Shown: positions 34,097-42,823 of the stretch, piece after piece
How the letters are laid out: the number at the start of each line of letters is the position of its first letter
Numbering within the stretch: position 1 is the stretch's first letter
NCBI RefSeq assembly: GCF_900637665.1
Contig: NZ_LR134386.1
Span: 1,914,501-1,978,500 of the forward strand
Source: Chryseobacterium nakagawai
GTDB lineage: Bacteria > Bacteroidota > Bacteroidia > Flavobacteriales > Weeksellaceae
Reading direction: 5' to 3'
DNA length: 64,000 bases
The notes under the pieces: model-generated
Databases searched by the model: none
What the model was told of the DNA's origin: nothing
Seen by the model: only the letters and a program-made list of their open reading frames with translations
Made by a program: the position numbers and the translations under genes

Positions 34097-36700
34097 TTAA
34101 ATATTCAAAGCTTTCTGATAAGCGTTTTCCAATCCATCAAGGTTTTTACCACCTGCCGTAGCAAAACCAGGATTTCCACCACCACCACCTTGGATTTCTT
34201 TAGCAAGATCTTTCACAATAGCTCCTGCCTGATAATCTGCTGCCAGATCATCAGAAACTCCTACAGTAATCATTGGTTTGCCATCCGCATCAGAAAGAAT
34301 GATCGTTACTGAAGTTGGAATCTCTTTCTTCAATTGGAATACAATATCTTTAACAGATCCAGCATCTAAAGAAGTCTTTTTTACTAATAACTGTTTGTTA
34401 CCTTTCTGCTCATAAGCATTTTTCCAATCACCGATTTCTCCTTTTGCCTTTTCTTTTTTAAGAGCGTCAACTTCAGATTTTAATGATGCATTTTCCTCGA
34501 TTAATTTCTCGATAGATCTTACAACATCTTTAGACTTCAGCAATTGAGAAAGTTCAATCATCTGTTTTTCAAGACTCTTGAAGTATTCTTCTGATTGGTC
34601 TCCTGAAATAGCTTCAATTCTTCTGATTCCTGCCGCTGCAGAACCTTCAGAAGTAATTTTGAAGTGACCGATTTCACTGGTATTTTTTACGTGAGTCCCT
34701 CCGCAAAGTTCCTTAGAACTTCCGAATTGGATCATTCTCACATGGTCTCCATATTTTTCACCAAATAAAGCCATTGCTCCTTTCTCTAAAGCTTCCTTAA
34801 TTGGAATACTTCTGAATTCCTGTAATGCAATACTTTCTTTGATTTTGTGATTTACTTTTTCTTCAATTAAGGCGATTTCTTCTTCAGTCATTTTATTAAA
34901 GTGAGAGAAGTCGAAACGCAGATAATCAGGACCTACGTAAGAACCTTTTTGCTCCACGTGAGTTCCTAAAACATCTCTTAATGCCTCATGTAAAAGGTGA
35001 GTTACAGAGTGGTTACCCTGAGAGTTCTTTCTGTCTGTTGCATTTACTTTAGCATAGAAAAGAGCTCCTGCATCTTTCGGAAGACCGTTAATCAAAGAAA
35101 TGATTAATCCATTTTCTTTTTTAGTCTCCAGTACTTCGAAGCTTTCAGTGGCATTCTCAAGCACCCCTTTATCTCCAACCTGTCCACCACCTTCAGGGTA
35201 GAAAGGAGAGCTGCTTAATACCACCTGATAAAATTCTCCGTCTTTATTTTCTACCTTTCTGTATCTTGTAATATAGGTTTCAGATTCAATCTGGTCGTAT
35301 CCAACAAATGTTTCAGGTTTTTCTTCTAATGTTACCCAGTCATAAACTTTCTGAGCAGAATCCGCTTTTGAACGAAGCTTTTGTTTCTTCATTTCAGCTT
35401 CAAATCCTTTCTCATCAATCGTTAATCCTTTTTCCTCAGCAATAATTCTTGTTAAGTCATCAGGAAAACCATAGGTATCATACAATTCAAAAACCTCTTC
35501 GCTTGGTAATACTTTCAGATGATCAGCAATGGTCTGTTGAATCAATTTATCAACTCTGATCAGACCATTTTCAATAGTTTTTAAGAATGAATCTTCTTCA
35601 CTTTTGATGACTTCTGTTACCAAAGTTCCTTGCTTTTCAAGTTCAGGGAAGAAAGCTCCCATTTGTTCCTGAAGAACAGCAACCAATTTGTAAAGGAAGG
35701 GTTCTTTCATATCTAAGAATCGATAAGAATAAGAAATTCCTCTTCTCAAAATTCTTCTAATAACATAGCCCGCTCCTCCGTTTGAAGGCAATTGTCCGTC
35801 TGCAATCGCAAAAGAGACAGCTCTGATGTGATCGACAACTACACGAATGGCAATATCTTTTTCATCTTCTAAAATTCCTGTATATTTTTTCCCTGAAAGT
35901 TCTTCAACCTTCGCAATTAGCGGAGTGAAAACATCAGTGTCATAGTTGGAAGATTTCCCTTGAAGCGCCATACAAAGACGTTCAAAGCCCATTCCTGTAT
36001 CTACATGTTGAGCAGGTAATTTTTCCAGAGAACCATCTGCTTTTCTGTTAAATTCCATGAAAACGAGATTCCAAACTTCCACCACTTGAGGATGATCGTT
36101 GTTTACTAGTTCCAAACCAGAAACTTTAGCTTTTTCTTCCGGAGTTCTTAAATCAATATGAATTTCTGAGCAAGGTCCACAAGGTCCGCTTGCGCCCATT
36201 TCCCAGAAGTTATCCTTCTTATTTCCGTTGATGATTCTATCCTCTGAAATATGAGATTTCCAGTAATCATAAGCATCCTGGTCTCTGTTAAGGTTTTCAG
36301 ATGTATCTCCTTCAAAAATCGTTACGTATAAATTCTCTTTTGGTATTCCGTATACTTCAGTCAGTAATTCCCAGGCAAAAGCAATAGCCTCCTTTTTGAA
36401 GTAATCCCCGAAAGACCAGTTCCCCAACATTTCAAACATGGTGTGGTGGTAAGTATCTCTACCTACATCATCCAAATCATTATGCTTTCCTGAAACTCTT
36501 AAACACTTCTGTGTATCGGCAATTCTTGGGGCCGTAGGTGTTTTGTAGCCAAGGAAAAAATCCTTGAACTGCGTCATTCCTGAGTTGGAAAACATAAGGG
36601 TAGGGTCGTCTTTCAGCACAATAGGAGCTGAAGGAACGATAAGGTGCTCCTTACTTTTAAAATAGTCTAAAAATTTTTGACGTATCTCTTGTGATGTCAT
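34097..36700 (-). CDS. alaS: Alanyl-tRNA synthetase
   Basis: 867 residues, full length. It charges tRNA-Ala. The class II catalytic domain (about 1-250) begins [19 protein letters not shown] and carries [16 protein letters not shown] and [26 protein letters not shown] motifs. The editing domain has the zinc/catalytic residues HLLHEAL and KELCGGTHV. The C-terminal C-Ala region ends in the Gly-rich [24 protein letters not shown] (DHHA1). The 3' end has a partial, decayed duplicate at 32741-32800. Confidence 0.96.
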   Translation of the reverse strand: MTSQEIRQKFLDYFKSKEHLIVPSAPIVLKDDPTLMFSNSGMTQFKDFFLGYKTPTAPRIADTQKCLRVSGKHNDLDDVGRDTYHHTMFEMLGNWSFGDYFKKEAIAFAWELLTEVYGIPKENLYVTIFEGDTSENLNRDQDAYDYWKSHISEDRIINGNKKDNFWEMGASGPCGPCSEIHIDLRTPEEKAKVSGLELVNNDHPQVVEVWNLVFMEFNRKADGSLEKLPAQHVDTGMGFERLCMALQGKSSNYDTDVFTPLIAKVEELSGKKYTGILEDEKDIAIRVVVDHIRAVSFAIADGQLPSNGGAGYVIRRILRRGISYSYRFLDMKEPFLYKLVAVLQEQMGAFFPELEKQGTLVTEVIKSEEDSFLKTIENGLIRVDKLIQQTIADHLKVLPSEEVFELYDTYGFPDDLTRIIAEEKGLTIDEKGFEAEMKKQKLRSKADSAQKVYDWVTLEEKPETFVGYDQIESETYITRYRKVENKDGEFYQVVLSSSPFYPEGGGQVGDKGVLENATESFEVLETKKENGLIISLINGLPKDAGALFYAKVNATDRKNSQGNHSVTHLLHEALRDVLGTHVEQKGSYVGPDYLRFDFSHFNKMTEEEIALIEEKVNHKIKESIALQEFRSIPIKEALEKGAMALFGEKYGDHVRMIQFGSSKELCGGTHVKNTSEIGHFKITSEGSAAAGIRRIEAISGDQSEEYFKSLEKQMIELSQLLKSKDVVRSIEKLIEENASLKSEVDALKKEKAKGEIGDWKNAYEQKGNKQLLVKKTSLDAGSVKDIVFQLKKEIPTSVTIILSDADGKPMITVGVSDDLAADYQAGAIVKDLAKEIQGGGGGNPGFATAGGKNLDGLENAYQKALNI

Positions 36701-36743
36701 AGTATTGCTTTTGCTTTTTTTAATATCAAATTTTGATAAGATG

Positions 36744-36777
36744 CAAATTTAAGATTTTTAGGTGATTTAATATCCAA
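36744..36777 (-). promoter_or_regulatory. Promoter of alaS
   Basis: On the minus strand TTG (36777-36775), a 23-nt spacer and TAAATTTG (36751-36744) fit the Bacteroidota consensus. The leader to the ATG at 36700 is about 38 nt. Confidence 0.55.
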
Positions 36778-36908
36778 TATTTGATATTTTCAAGGATGTT
36801 TTATCAAATGCCGGACATAATAATTACTCATGGTTAGGAATATATGCTCTTATAGACTCTTAAATTTTTATGGTAACTCTAATTTTATATTAATTTATTA
36901 TTTCGCTC

Positions 36909-36983
36909 TGTCATTCCGAATGTAACGAAGTGAAACGAAGAATCTAAATTCATCAATGAGATTCTTCCTTCGTCAAAATGACA
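36909..36983. repeat. Palindromic intergenic repeat (REP-like)
   Basis: Outer arms TGTCATT (36909-36915) and AATGACA (36977-36983), inner arms GAAGAATCT (36937-36945) and AGATTCTTC (36959-36967). It resembles the TGTCATTCCGA...GAATCT elements common between genes in Bacteroidota. Only one copy was seen in this window. Confidence 0.7.
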
Positions 36984-37244
36984 ATAGGTAAAAACTACCT
37001 ATTAAATATCATTTTTTATTTTACGGATACATGCAAAGACTAACATTAATTTTTGGCACAAATTCACGAACTATCTTCTTTATACATAAACCCATAGAAT
37101 AAGGTTATTCGTGCATTAGTAGCCAATACAACAATGTAGAATTTTACCGGAGATAAAATCCTTGCGCCTTAAAAATAGTTTCATGATCTGAAATCTTGCG
37201 TCTTTACGTTTTCCAACAACAAAGCATTCACTCCAAGAAAATTT
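36984..37244. other. Repeat-rich intergenic stretch upstream of sigma gene
   Basis: No coding frame is supported. It holds a small hairpin AATAGGTA (36983-36990) / TACCTATT (36996-37003). A second inverted pair is GGCACAAATTCACGAA (37055-37070) with TTCGTGCATTAGTAGCC (37108-37124). CTTGCG(C/T)CTT occurs twice (near 37162 and 37196). These look like worn intergenic repeats. Confidence 0.5.
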
Positions 37245-37274
37245 TTGTCATTTCCATTTAACTTATTACCTTCG
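37245..37274 (+). promoter_or_regulatory. Promoter of sigma-factor operon
   Basis: TTG at 37245-37247, a 19-nt spacer and TACCTTCG at 37267-37274 (one mismatch to TAnnTTTG). The upstream element reads TTTTGTCA, which recurs before the DUF417 gene at 38141, so this may instead be an ECF-type, self-activated promoter. Confidence 0.45.
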
Positions 37275-37310
37275 TTAAGATCTGAAATAAGATAAGAACA
37301 ACCTATTATA

Positions 37311-37862
37311 ATGATGAAAAACGAAATGCTGAAAAGCTGGATAGATCAATATTCCGGACCGCTTTTGAAGAAAGCTTTATATATGCTTTCCAATAAAGAA
37401 GATGCTCAGGATGTTGTTCAGGATGTTTTTATTGCTGCATTTTCCAATTATGATTCTTTTGAAGGGAAGAGCCAGCCACTCACCTGGCTTATGGCTATTC
37501 TTCAGAGAAAAATTGCTGATTTTTACCGGAAAAAATATAAATCTGAGCCCAATGTAAGGCTGGACCACTTTTTTGATGAGTCAGGGTCATGGAAAAATAA
37601 TGATGTGTTGAATGACTGGAATGTTTCCACAGAATCTGAACTGTTAGACAATCAGGAATTTAACAAAACACTTGAAGAATGCATCGAAGAATTGCCTGCC
37701 AGATGGAAAATTTTACTAAAAATGTATTATCTCGAAGAAAAAAAAGCACCCGATGTGAGTCAGGAATTGAATGTTTCCACGACTAATCTTTGGAAGATCC
37801 TTCAAAGAACCCGGATGCAGCTTAGAGAATGTCTGGAGTTTAACTGGTTTTCAAAAGTATAG
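37311..37862 (+). CDS. ECF-type RNA polymerase sigma factor
   Basis: 183 residues. Sigma region 2 (about 8-80) carries LYMLSNKEDAQDVVQDVFIAAFSNYDSF and PLTWLMAILQRKIADFYRKK, for core binding and -10 melting. Region 4 (about 125-178) has TLEECIEELPARWKILLKMYYLEEKKAPDVSQELNVSTTNLWKILQRTRMQLRECL, a typical HTH. A second ATG three bases in (37314) is equally possible. The gene 2 nt downstream encodes a zinc anti-sigma, so the pair forms a switch. DUF417 and MsrAB downstream suggest it answers oxidative damage to methionine. Confidence 0.92.
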   Translation: MMKNEMLKSWIDQYSGPLLKKALYMLSNKEDAQDVVQDVFIAAFSNYDSFEGKSQPLTWLMAILQRKIADFYRKKYKSEPNVRLDHFFDESGSWKNNDVLNDWNVSTESELLDNQEFNKTLEECIEELPARWKILLKMYYLEEKKAPDVSQELNVSTTNLWKILQRTRMQLRECLEFNWFSKV

Positions 37863-37864
37863 AG

Positions 37865-38134
37865 ATGATAAGAAACATTCTACATATATTATTTTTGCCA
37901 TGCAGTGAAGCCACTTTGCTGATGGAAAAGCGTAATGCCCAAACAATCTCTCCCAAAGAAAACAGGAGATTGAGTCTTCATATTGCTATCTGTAAATGGT
38001 GTAAGGCCTATAATGAAAAGCTGAAGTTACTGGATAAGATTTTTAAAAAGACATTGACAGAAAAAAATGCTGAAATTAATGAATCTGAAATTCAGGATTT
38101 TAAAAATAAAATGATTGAAAAACTAGATTTCTAA
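37865..38134 (+). CDS. Zinc-binding (ZAS/zf-HC2) cytoplasmic anti-sigma factor
   Basis: 89 residues, no membrane segment. Cys13 (LPCSEATLLMEKR) plus His39-x3-Cys43-x2-Cys46 (LHIAICKWCKAY) form the zinc site of ZAS anti-sigma factors such as RsrA, where thiol oxidation releases zinc and frees sigma. A charged C-terminal helix follows. It is translated 2 nt after the sigma gene. Redox control is inferred from the motif and the MsrAB gene downstream; the motif itself is clearly visible. Confidence 0.85.
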   Translation: MIRNILHILFLPCSEATLLMEKRNAQTISPKENRRLSLHIAICKWCKAYNEKLKLLDKIFKKTLTEKNAEINESEIQDFKNKMIEKLDF

Positions 38135-38140
38135 GAAAAA

Positions 38141-38179
38141 TTTTGTCAGGATTTTGAAATAGTTCCGACTATACTTTTG
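38141..38179 (+). promoter_or_regulatory. Promoter region of DUF417-msrAB, possible ECF target
   Basis: TACTTTTG at 38172-38179 matches the housekeeping -7 box, but its TTG spacing is poor (15 or 26 nt). TTTTGTCA at 38141-38148 repeats the element before the sigma gene at a similar distance from the start codon (66 versus 60 nt), which suggests shared control by the ECF sigma factor. Confidence 0.45.
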
Positions 38180-38214
38180 AAAACAATAAAAGTATTAATT
38201 CAAAATCTAAAAAA

Positions 38215-38664
38215 ATGATCGGAACAGTAAATCAATCGGATAAACATCCATCAACGTATTCCCTGGGGTATTATATTTCTCTTTTCGGAGCAGCGCTTAT
38301 ATTGCTTTGGATTGGGGTTTTCAAATTTACTCCAACTGAAGCAGCAGCTATAAAGCCTTTGGTGGAAAACCATTTCTTAACCTTTTTCGTATATAAGATA
38401 ATGAGCGTCCAGACTGTATCAAATCTTATCGGAGTGATAGAAATTATCATTGCTTTATTACTGATATTTAGTGCGAAATTTGCTGTACTAAAAAGATATG
38501 CAGGAATAGGAATGGTGGTTACTTTTCTGGTGACATTAAGTTATTTATTTACGACTCCGGGAATGTGGAAAATAGTAGATGGAGTTCCTGTTACAGACTT
38601 TTTTATTTTAAAAGATCTAATGCTTTTAGGGTTTGGATTCATGATATTAGAAAAAAATAAATAA
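38215..38664 (+). CDS. DUF417 (YkgB/RclC-like) membrane protein
   Basis: 149 residues with four predicted TM helices ([20 protein letters not shown], then [39 protein letters not shown] and [17 protein letters not shown]). The motif [22 protein letters not shown] is the DUF417 signature. The E. coli homologue RclC belongs to the reactive-chlorine resistance operon. Its stop overlaps the msrAB start (TAATG), so translation is coupled. Together with MsrAB this supports a role in hypochlorous-acid or related stress (inference). Confidence 0.87.
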   Translation: MIGTVNQSDKHPSTYSLGYYISLFGAALILLWIGVFKFTPTEAAAIKPLVENHFLTFFVYKIMSVQTVSNLIGVIEIIIALLLIFSAKFAVLKRYAGIGMVVTFLVTLSYLFTTPGMWKIVDGVPVTDFFILKDLMLLGFGFMILEKNK

Positions 38665-39782
38665 TGAATAAAAAGCTAAATATGAAAAATATATTAATTG
38701 TACTCGGAATTGTTCTGGGTATTGCAGTCTTTGCTGCCGGAAGCGGGCTTTTTAAAAAGAATAAGCCTATTGAAACAGACATAAAAAAAGAAAAACAGGA
38801 AATTATGGATAATAAAAATGTCAGGGAAATTTATTTTGCAGGTGGATGTTTTTGGGGAACAGAGCATTTCTTTCAGCAGATTCGTGGGGTTGTAGGAACA
38901 GAAGTAGGATATGCCAACGGAAAAACTCAGAATCCAACCTATGAAGAAGTGGTAAGCCACACAACAGGATTCGCAGAAACAGTGAAAGTGAAATATGATC
39001 CTGAGCAAGTGGATTTGAAGCTGTTAATTGATTTATATTTTAAAACTATTGATCCTACGAGCCTTAATCAGCAAGGAAATGATAGAGGAGACCAATATAG
39101 AACAGGAATTTATTATACTGATAAAGCTGATGAGGCCCTTGTAAAAAATGAAGTTCAGAAATTGGCAAAGGGATATAGCAAACCGGTTGTGGTAGAAACT
39201 ATTGCTTTGAAAAACTTCTATAAAGCGGAAGACTATCACCAGGATTATTTAGATAAAAACCCCGGCGGATATTGTCATATTGAACCGGGACTTTTTGAAA
39301 TGGCGAAAAAAGCCAACCCACTTCCAAAAGCAACAACGTATCAAAAGCAGGATAAAAAAGCTTTAAAGCAAAAACTGACAGCAGAACAATATAATGTAAC
39401 GCAGGAAAACGGTACCGAAAGAGCTTTTCAAAATGAATATTGGAACGAAACCCGTGAGGGAATTTATGTAGATATTACTACAGGAGAGCCTTTGTTTGTT
39501 TCTACCGATAAATTTGAATCAGGCTGCGGATGGCCAAGCTTCTCAAAACCGATCACTAAAGGTTTGATTGATGAAAAACTGGATCGTACTCATGGAATGA
39601 CAAGGGTAGAGGTAAGAAGTAAAACCGGAGATGCTCACTTAGGACATTTATTTACAGATGGACCAGAGGATAAAGGAGGACTTCGTTACTGTATCAACAG
39701 TGCTTCTCTGAAATTTATTCCCAAAGCTGAAATGGAAACGAAAGGATACGGAAAATATCTTCCGTTGTTAGATAAAAAGTAA
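38664..39782 (+). CDS. msrAB: Bifunctional peptide methionine sulfoxide reductase MsrAB, exported
   Basis: 372 residues; the ATG at 38682 (MKNILIV) could also serve. A signal anchor (about 7-28) places it in the periplasm. The MsrA domain has catalytic Cys62 in [13 protein letters not shown] and [10 protein letters not shown]. The MsrB domain (about 230-372) has [39 protein letters not shown] and the catalytic Cys in [14 protein letters not shown]. Together they reduce both S- and R-methionine sulfoxide in proteins, restoring oxidised envelope proteins. Last gene of the sigma operon, followed by a terminator. Confidence 0.95.
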   Translation: MNKKLNMKNILIVLGIVLGIAVFAAGSGLFKKNKPIETDIKKEKQEIMDNKNVREIYFAGGCFWGTEHFFQQIRGVVGTEVGYANGKTQNPTYEEVVSHTTGFAETVKVKYDPEQVDLKLLIDLYFKTIDPTSLNQQGNDRGDQYRTGIYYTDKADEALVKNEVQKLAKGYSKPVVVETIALKNFYKAEDYHQDYLDKNPGGYCHIEPGLFEMAKKANPLPKATTYQKQDKKALKQKLTAEQYNVTQENGTERAFQNEYWNETREGIYVDITTGEPLFVSTDKFESGCGWPSFSKPITKGLIDEKLDRTHGMTRVEVRSKTGDAHLGHLFTDGPEDKGGLRYCINSASLKFIPKAEMETKGYGKYLPLLDKK

Positions 39783-39793
39783 ATTGAAAGAAA

Positions 39794-39820
39794 GAGGCTG
39801 CCACATGGCAGCCTTTTATT
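39794..39820. terminator. Terminator after msrAB
   Basis: Arms GGCTGCCA (39796-39803) and TGGCAGCC (39806-39813), then TTTT. It overlaps the 3' end of the convergent minus-strand gene. Confidence 0.8.
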
Positions 39821-40478
39821 TTAAATGGTATGTAGAGGATTGATACCTTTCTTTAAAACTTAATATAGAAATATAAGATAATATCAGGAATCCTGCGATA
39901 ATAACATAAGCCTCTTTGGTCAGGTGAGAGAAAAATGCCTGAGTTTTTTCAAAAAGGTTGGGCTTTGGGATGTCGCTGACAATGGAACCGTCATCTATTC
40001 TATAAATGACATCATCACAAAGTTCACAAGGTCCTGTTGGTAGATTTGGATAAGCAATAGTAACAGGGACAAGTAAATTTCCTGTTTTTTCCAGATCTAT
40101 CGCATATTCTTCGTGTCTGGAAATATGCATATCATTAAGCAGAGAAACAAAATCTCCATAGGTGTTTTCATTCCCTAAAATAAACTCTATGCCGGTTTGT
40201 TTCTCATTTCTTTGTTGTAGAGCATTGACTTCTGAAACGTATGCATCTGAGTTTTCTTTTGCTTTACCAGCGGAAACTTCTATTTTTTTGAGATTCCAGT
40301 TTCTTAATGGTTCAAGAACATCATTATAATTGCTTTTGTCTTTATCTAATTTGGGCGGGATGCTGATATCCACCACTGAAGTGGTTATTTCTTCAATTTT
40401 TCGGTTTCCGAAATGCCACAGCAAAACAGGAATAACTAAAGCACTGATCAGTCCCGGATGATAATATACTCTTTTCAT
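39816..40478 (-). CDS. Paralogous two-TM membrane protein B, periplasmic CxxC
   Basis: 220 residues. An N-terminal TM (about 8-23, GLISALVIPVLLWHFG), a periplasmic domain of about 160 residues and a C-terminal TM (about 190-208, YVIIAGFLILSYISILSF). The periplasmic domain has RNWNLKKIEVSAGKAKENSDAYVSE and GIEFILGNENTYGDFVSLLNDMHI, recalling the ExbD-like periplasmic fold, and a CELC pair near residue 153. It is about 45 % similar by eye to the upstream gene, and its start overlaps that gene's stop by 4 nt. No family recognised; paired expression suggests a hetero-oligomer. Confidence 0.75.
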   Translation of the reverse strand: MKRVYYHPGLISALVIPVLLWHFGNRKIEEITTSVVDISIPPKLDKDKSNYNDVLEPLRNWNLKKIEVSAGKAKENSDAYVSEVNALQQRNEKQTGIEFILGNENTYGDFVSLLNDMHISRHEEYAIDLEKTGNLLVPVTIAYPNLPTGPCELCDDVIYRIDDGSIVSDIPKPNLFEKTQAFFSHLTKEAYVIIAGFLILSYISILSFKERYQSSTYHLK

Positions 40479-41125
40479 ACTGCTCTTTTTTTGTGAATCT
40501 GAAGGTTTTCTTTAATGCTTAACATGGATATATTCAAAAATAAAAGAAACCCAAAAATAAAGGAATAGACATCTTTAGGAATGCCTGTATAAAGTTGTTG
40601 CATTTTGTCAAAAAGATTGGGAGCATAAGCTTTTCCAGGTATGGAAATATTGTCATTACAGAGGAGGCATTCAAATTCTGGAGCTGTACGATTAGGATCT
40701 TTATATTCAACTGTTGCAAAAAGATGTCCTGTCTTTTCAAGATCTAATGCATACGTAGCCTGTTTTGCAATAGACATATCGTTGAGAAGAGAAACAAAAT
40801 CACCGTATGTATTATTTTGATCTAAAATAAATTCTATTCCCGTCTCTTTATCATTTCTTTTTTGGAGGTTCTTTAGCTCAGAAACATATAGTTTTGAATT
40901 TTCTTTGGCTGTACCAGAGGCTATATTTATTTTCTTGTAATCCCAGTTTCTAAGAGACTCAAAGGTAAAATATGATGTGTCATTACTGTCTCTTATTTTC
41001 GCAGGAAGACCAATATCCATTACTGAAACATTAATTTCTTCAAACTTTTGACTTCCATAATACCAGAATAAAATAGGTATTAGGACAGCACTTATCAAGC
41101 CTGGAAAGTAGTATATTTTTTTCAT
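40475..41125 (-). CDS. Paralogous two-TM membrane protein A, periplasmic CxxC
   Basis: 216 residues with the same plan as its downstream paralogue: N-terminal TM (about 8-23, GLISAVLIPILFWYYG), RNWDYKKINIASGTAKENSKLYVSE, GIEFILDQNNTYGDFVSLLNDMSI, a CLLC pair near residue 150 (FECLLCNDNI) and a C-terminal TM (YSFIFGFLLFLNISMLSI). The conserved Tyr-Gly-Asp-Phe-Val segment and the Cys pair are shared by both proteins. The pair arose by tandem duplication; the function is unknown. It is divergent from the AAA+ ATPase gene. Confidence 0.75.
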   Translation of the reverse strand: MKKIYYFPGLISAVLIPILFWYYGSQKFEEINVSVMDIGLPAKIRDSNDTSYFTFESLRNWDYKKINIASGTAKENSKLYVSELKNLQKRNDKETGIEFILDQNNTYGDFVSLLNDMSIAKQATYALDLEKTGHLFATVEYKDPNRTAPEFECLLCNDNISIPGKAYAPNLFDKMQQLYTGIPKDVYSFIFGFLLFLNISMLSIKENLQIHKKRAV

Positions 41126-41293
41126 TCCCTTCGTTTTGATAAAAATAGAAAATTATGTCAAAATGAAAAAGTAAATTACCAGAGAACTTTACTATTTAAC
41201 AAAATTGAATAAAAAATAGGGTTGGATTGATAAAAATTGGATTAAAATGATATTAAATTCTGATACTTTCATAGACTTTCAAGATTAAAATAT

Positions 41294-41301
41294 TAAATTT
41301 G
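41294..41301 (+). promoter_or_regulatory. Promoter -7 box of the AAA+ ATPase gene
   Basis: TAAATTTG matches TAnnTTTG and ends 19 nt before the ATG at 41321. There is no TTG at standard spacing. Confidence 0.4.
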
Positions 41302-41320
41302 ATAGAACTAATAGGGAATT

Positions 41321-42670
41321 ATGAAGTTAATTGAACTCGCAGAAGAACTCAATGTCTCTGCAGAAGCGATAAAACAGTTTATACAGGACTTTGATCTTGA
41401 ATTAGTAGACTGCGTCAGTACCAACTTTGAAGTAAAGGAAGATTTTGAGAAATTTGCCCGTGAAAATGTAGATTTTTTAAGACTATACGAAAAGGACCTG
41501 GATAAAGATAAAACCTTGGAACAGATTGCTGAAGTTATCAATCAACCAAAGGAGAAAGTTGAAAAGGTGATAAAAGATAATAATCCTAATATTTTTGATA
41601 ATGGCTTTTTCAAATCTTCGATTTCAAGCTATGGCATCGATAATAAACTGGGTGGAAATTATCAGTTTGTATATGATTATTTCGGACACAAAACCAGTCT
41701 GCAGAAAAGAGATTTTATAGGCTACAGAGATTTGTTTTTCTACACATCAGCGGTTCTTGAACCATTTTTAAATCCGCAGCAGATCAAAGATTGGGGCATC
41801 AATAAACCGGCAGGAATTATTCTGTATGGCCCTCCCGGAAGCGGTAAGATTTTCTGGGCCAATAAAATTGCTGAAATCATAGGCTATCAGTTTAAAGAAG
41901 TGAAAAAACATTATTTAGGGACTTCACTGATTGACGGGAACCATATCAATTTTAGTGATTTTCTTTTAACTATGATGAAAGAAAATAAGATGCTGCTTTT
42001 CCTTGATGATTTTGATGAAATTATGATGGAAAGAAAGGCAGATAATGATATTGCGTCCTGTAACCTGGAAGCTCAGGAACTGATTCTTCATTATATCGGA
42101 AAATTTGAAAAAGAAGGCGTACTAATGGTAGGTTCTGCTAATTCTGTATCCGAAATTGATGAGGAAATTTTAGCACCCGGAAGGTTTGATGTGATGATTC
42201 CAATATTTCCGCCTAATGCTTCTGAACGTTCAGAGATCATCTTATACGCAATGACAAGAGGACTTGAAGAAGACTCTCTACTGTATAAAATCTTAAAAAA
42301 TAATAAAGCAGATAAGGTCCCTTTCTGGCATGAAGTTTCATCAAGAATGAAAGCCTTTAGCAATACCATGCTTATTGATTTTACCCAAAGTTTAAAGAAA
42401 AGGATCAAAAACCTTTACCAAAGAACCCGAAATGAAAAGCTTAAAATAGACCAGAAACTTATTAATGGAGCTTTACGGGATGCTGCAGCAAAACTTACAG
42501 AAGAATACCTGGATCAGGTAGCTCGGTTTTTGGCAGATGCTATCATCAATAACTTTGACGAATTCCAGTTTAGAATTCAGGCTCTGAAAAATGAACTAGA
42601 AACTTACAAAGTGGTTGAAGAACCCAGACGTGCCATTGGGTTTCAGCATAACGGAGAGAAAGAAGAGTAG
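41321..42670 (+). CDS. AAA+ ATPase with IF2-N-like N-terminus and altered Walker A
   Basis: 449 residues. The first 25 residues (LIELAEELNVSAEAIKQFIQDFDLEL) match the helical IF2 N-domain pattern, and a second similar helical unit (EQIAEVINQPKEKVEKVI) follows near residue 67. A FtsH/Cdc48-like AAA module spans about 135-370. Walker A is GPPGSGKIFW with Ile177 in place of the Mg-coordinating Thr/Ser. Walker B is MLLFLDDFDE (about 224-232), sensor 1 is GSANS and the arginine finger is APGRFDV. The C-terminal helical part is charged. It may bind ATP poorly or act as a non-hydrolysing unit. No partner is obvious in the neighbourhood. Confidence 0.8.
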   Translation: MKLIELAEELNVSAEAIKQFIQDFDLELVDCVSTNFEVKEDFEKFARENVDFLRLYEKDLDKDKTLEQIAEVINQPKEKVEKVIKDNNPNIFDNGFFKSSISSYGIDNKLGGNYQFVYDYFGHKTSLQKRDFIGYRDLFFYTSAVLEPFLNPQQIKDWGINKPAGIILYGPPGSGKIFWANKIAEIIGYQFKEVKKHYLGTSLIDGNHINFSDFLLTMMKENKMLLFLDDFDEIMMERKADNDIASCNLEAQELILHYIGKFEKEGVLMVGSANSVSEIDEEILAPGRFDVMIPIFPPNASERSEIILYAMTRGLEEDSLLYKILKNNKADKVPFWHEVSSRMKAFSNTMLIDFTQSLKKRIKNLYQRTRNEKLKIDQKLINGALRDAAAKLTEEYLDQVARFLADAIINNFDEFQFRIQALKNELETYKVVEEPRRAIGFQHNGEKEE

Positions 42671-42753
42671 TCGGGATGTGTGTTACGAGACTCAGGATTA
42701 AGGAATTATGAGGTATTAGGATAGAAGGTTGTTATTCCTCAATCATCTCTTTG

Positions 42754-42804
42754 TCTATTGTCTTTCCATCTATTATCTTTCCATCTATTATCTTTCGTCT
42801 ATCA
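42754..42804. repeat. Short tandem repeat before FAD oxidoreductase
   Basis: Three consecutive 15-nt units of the form TCTATTATCTTTCCA (42754-42798), then a partial fourth. They create a spurious N-terminal extension of the next gene. Similar ATAATAGATG text recurs near 51890. Confidence 0.7.
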
Positions 42805-42823
42805 TCTAATCATCTTATTACTC

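Noticed and set aside
42758..42823. N-terminal extension of the FAD oxidoreductase
   Set aside because: Encoded by a 15-nt tandem repeat; the Rossmann motif follows correctly from the ATG at 42824.
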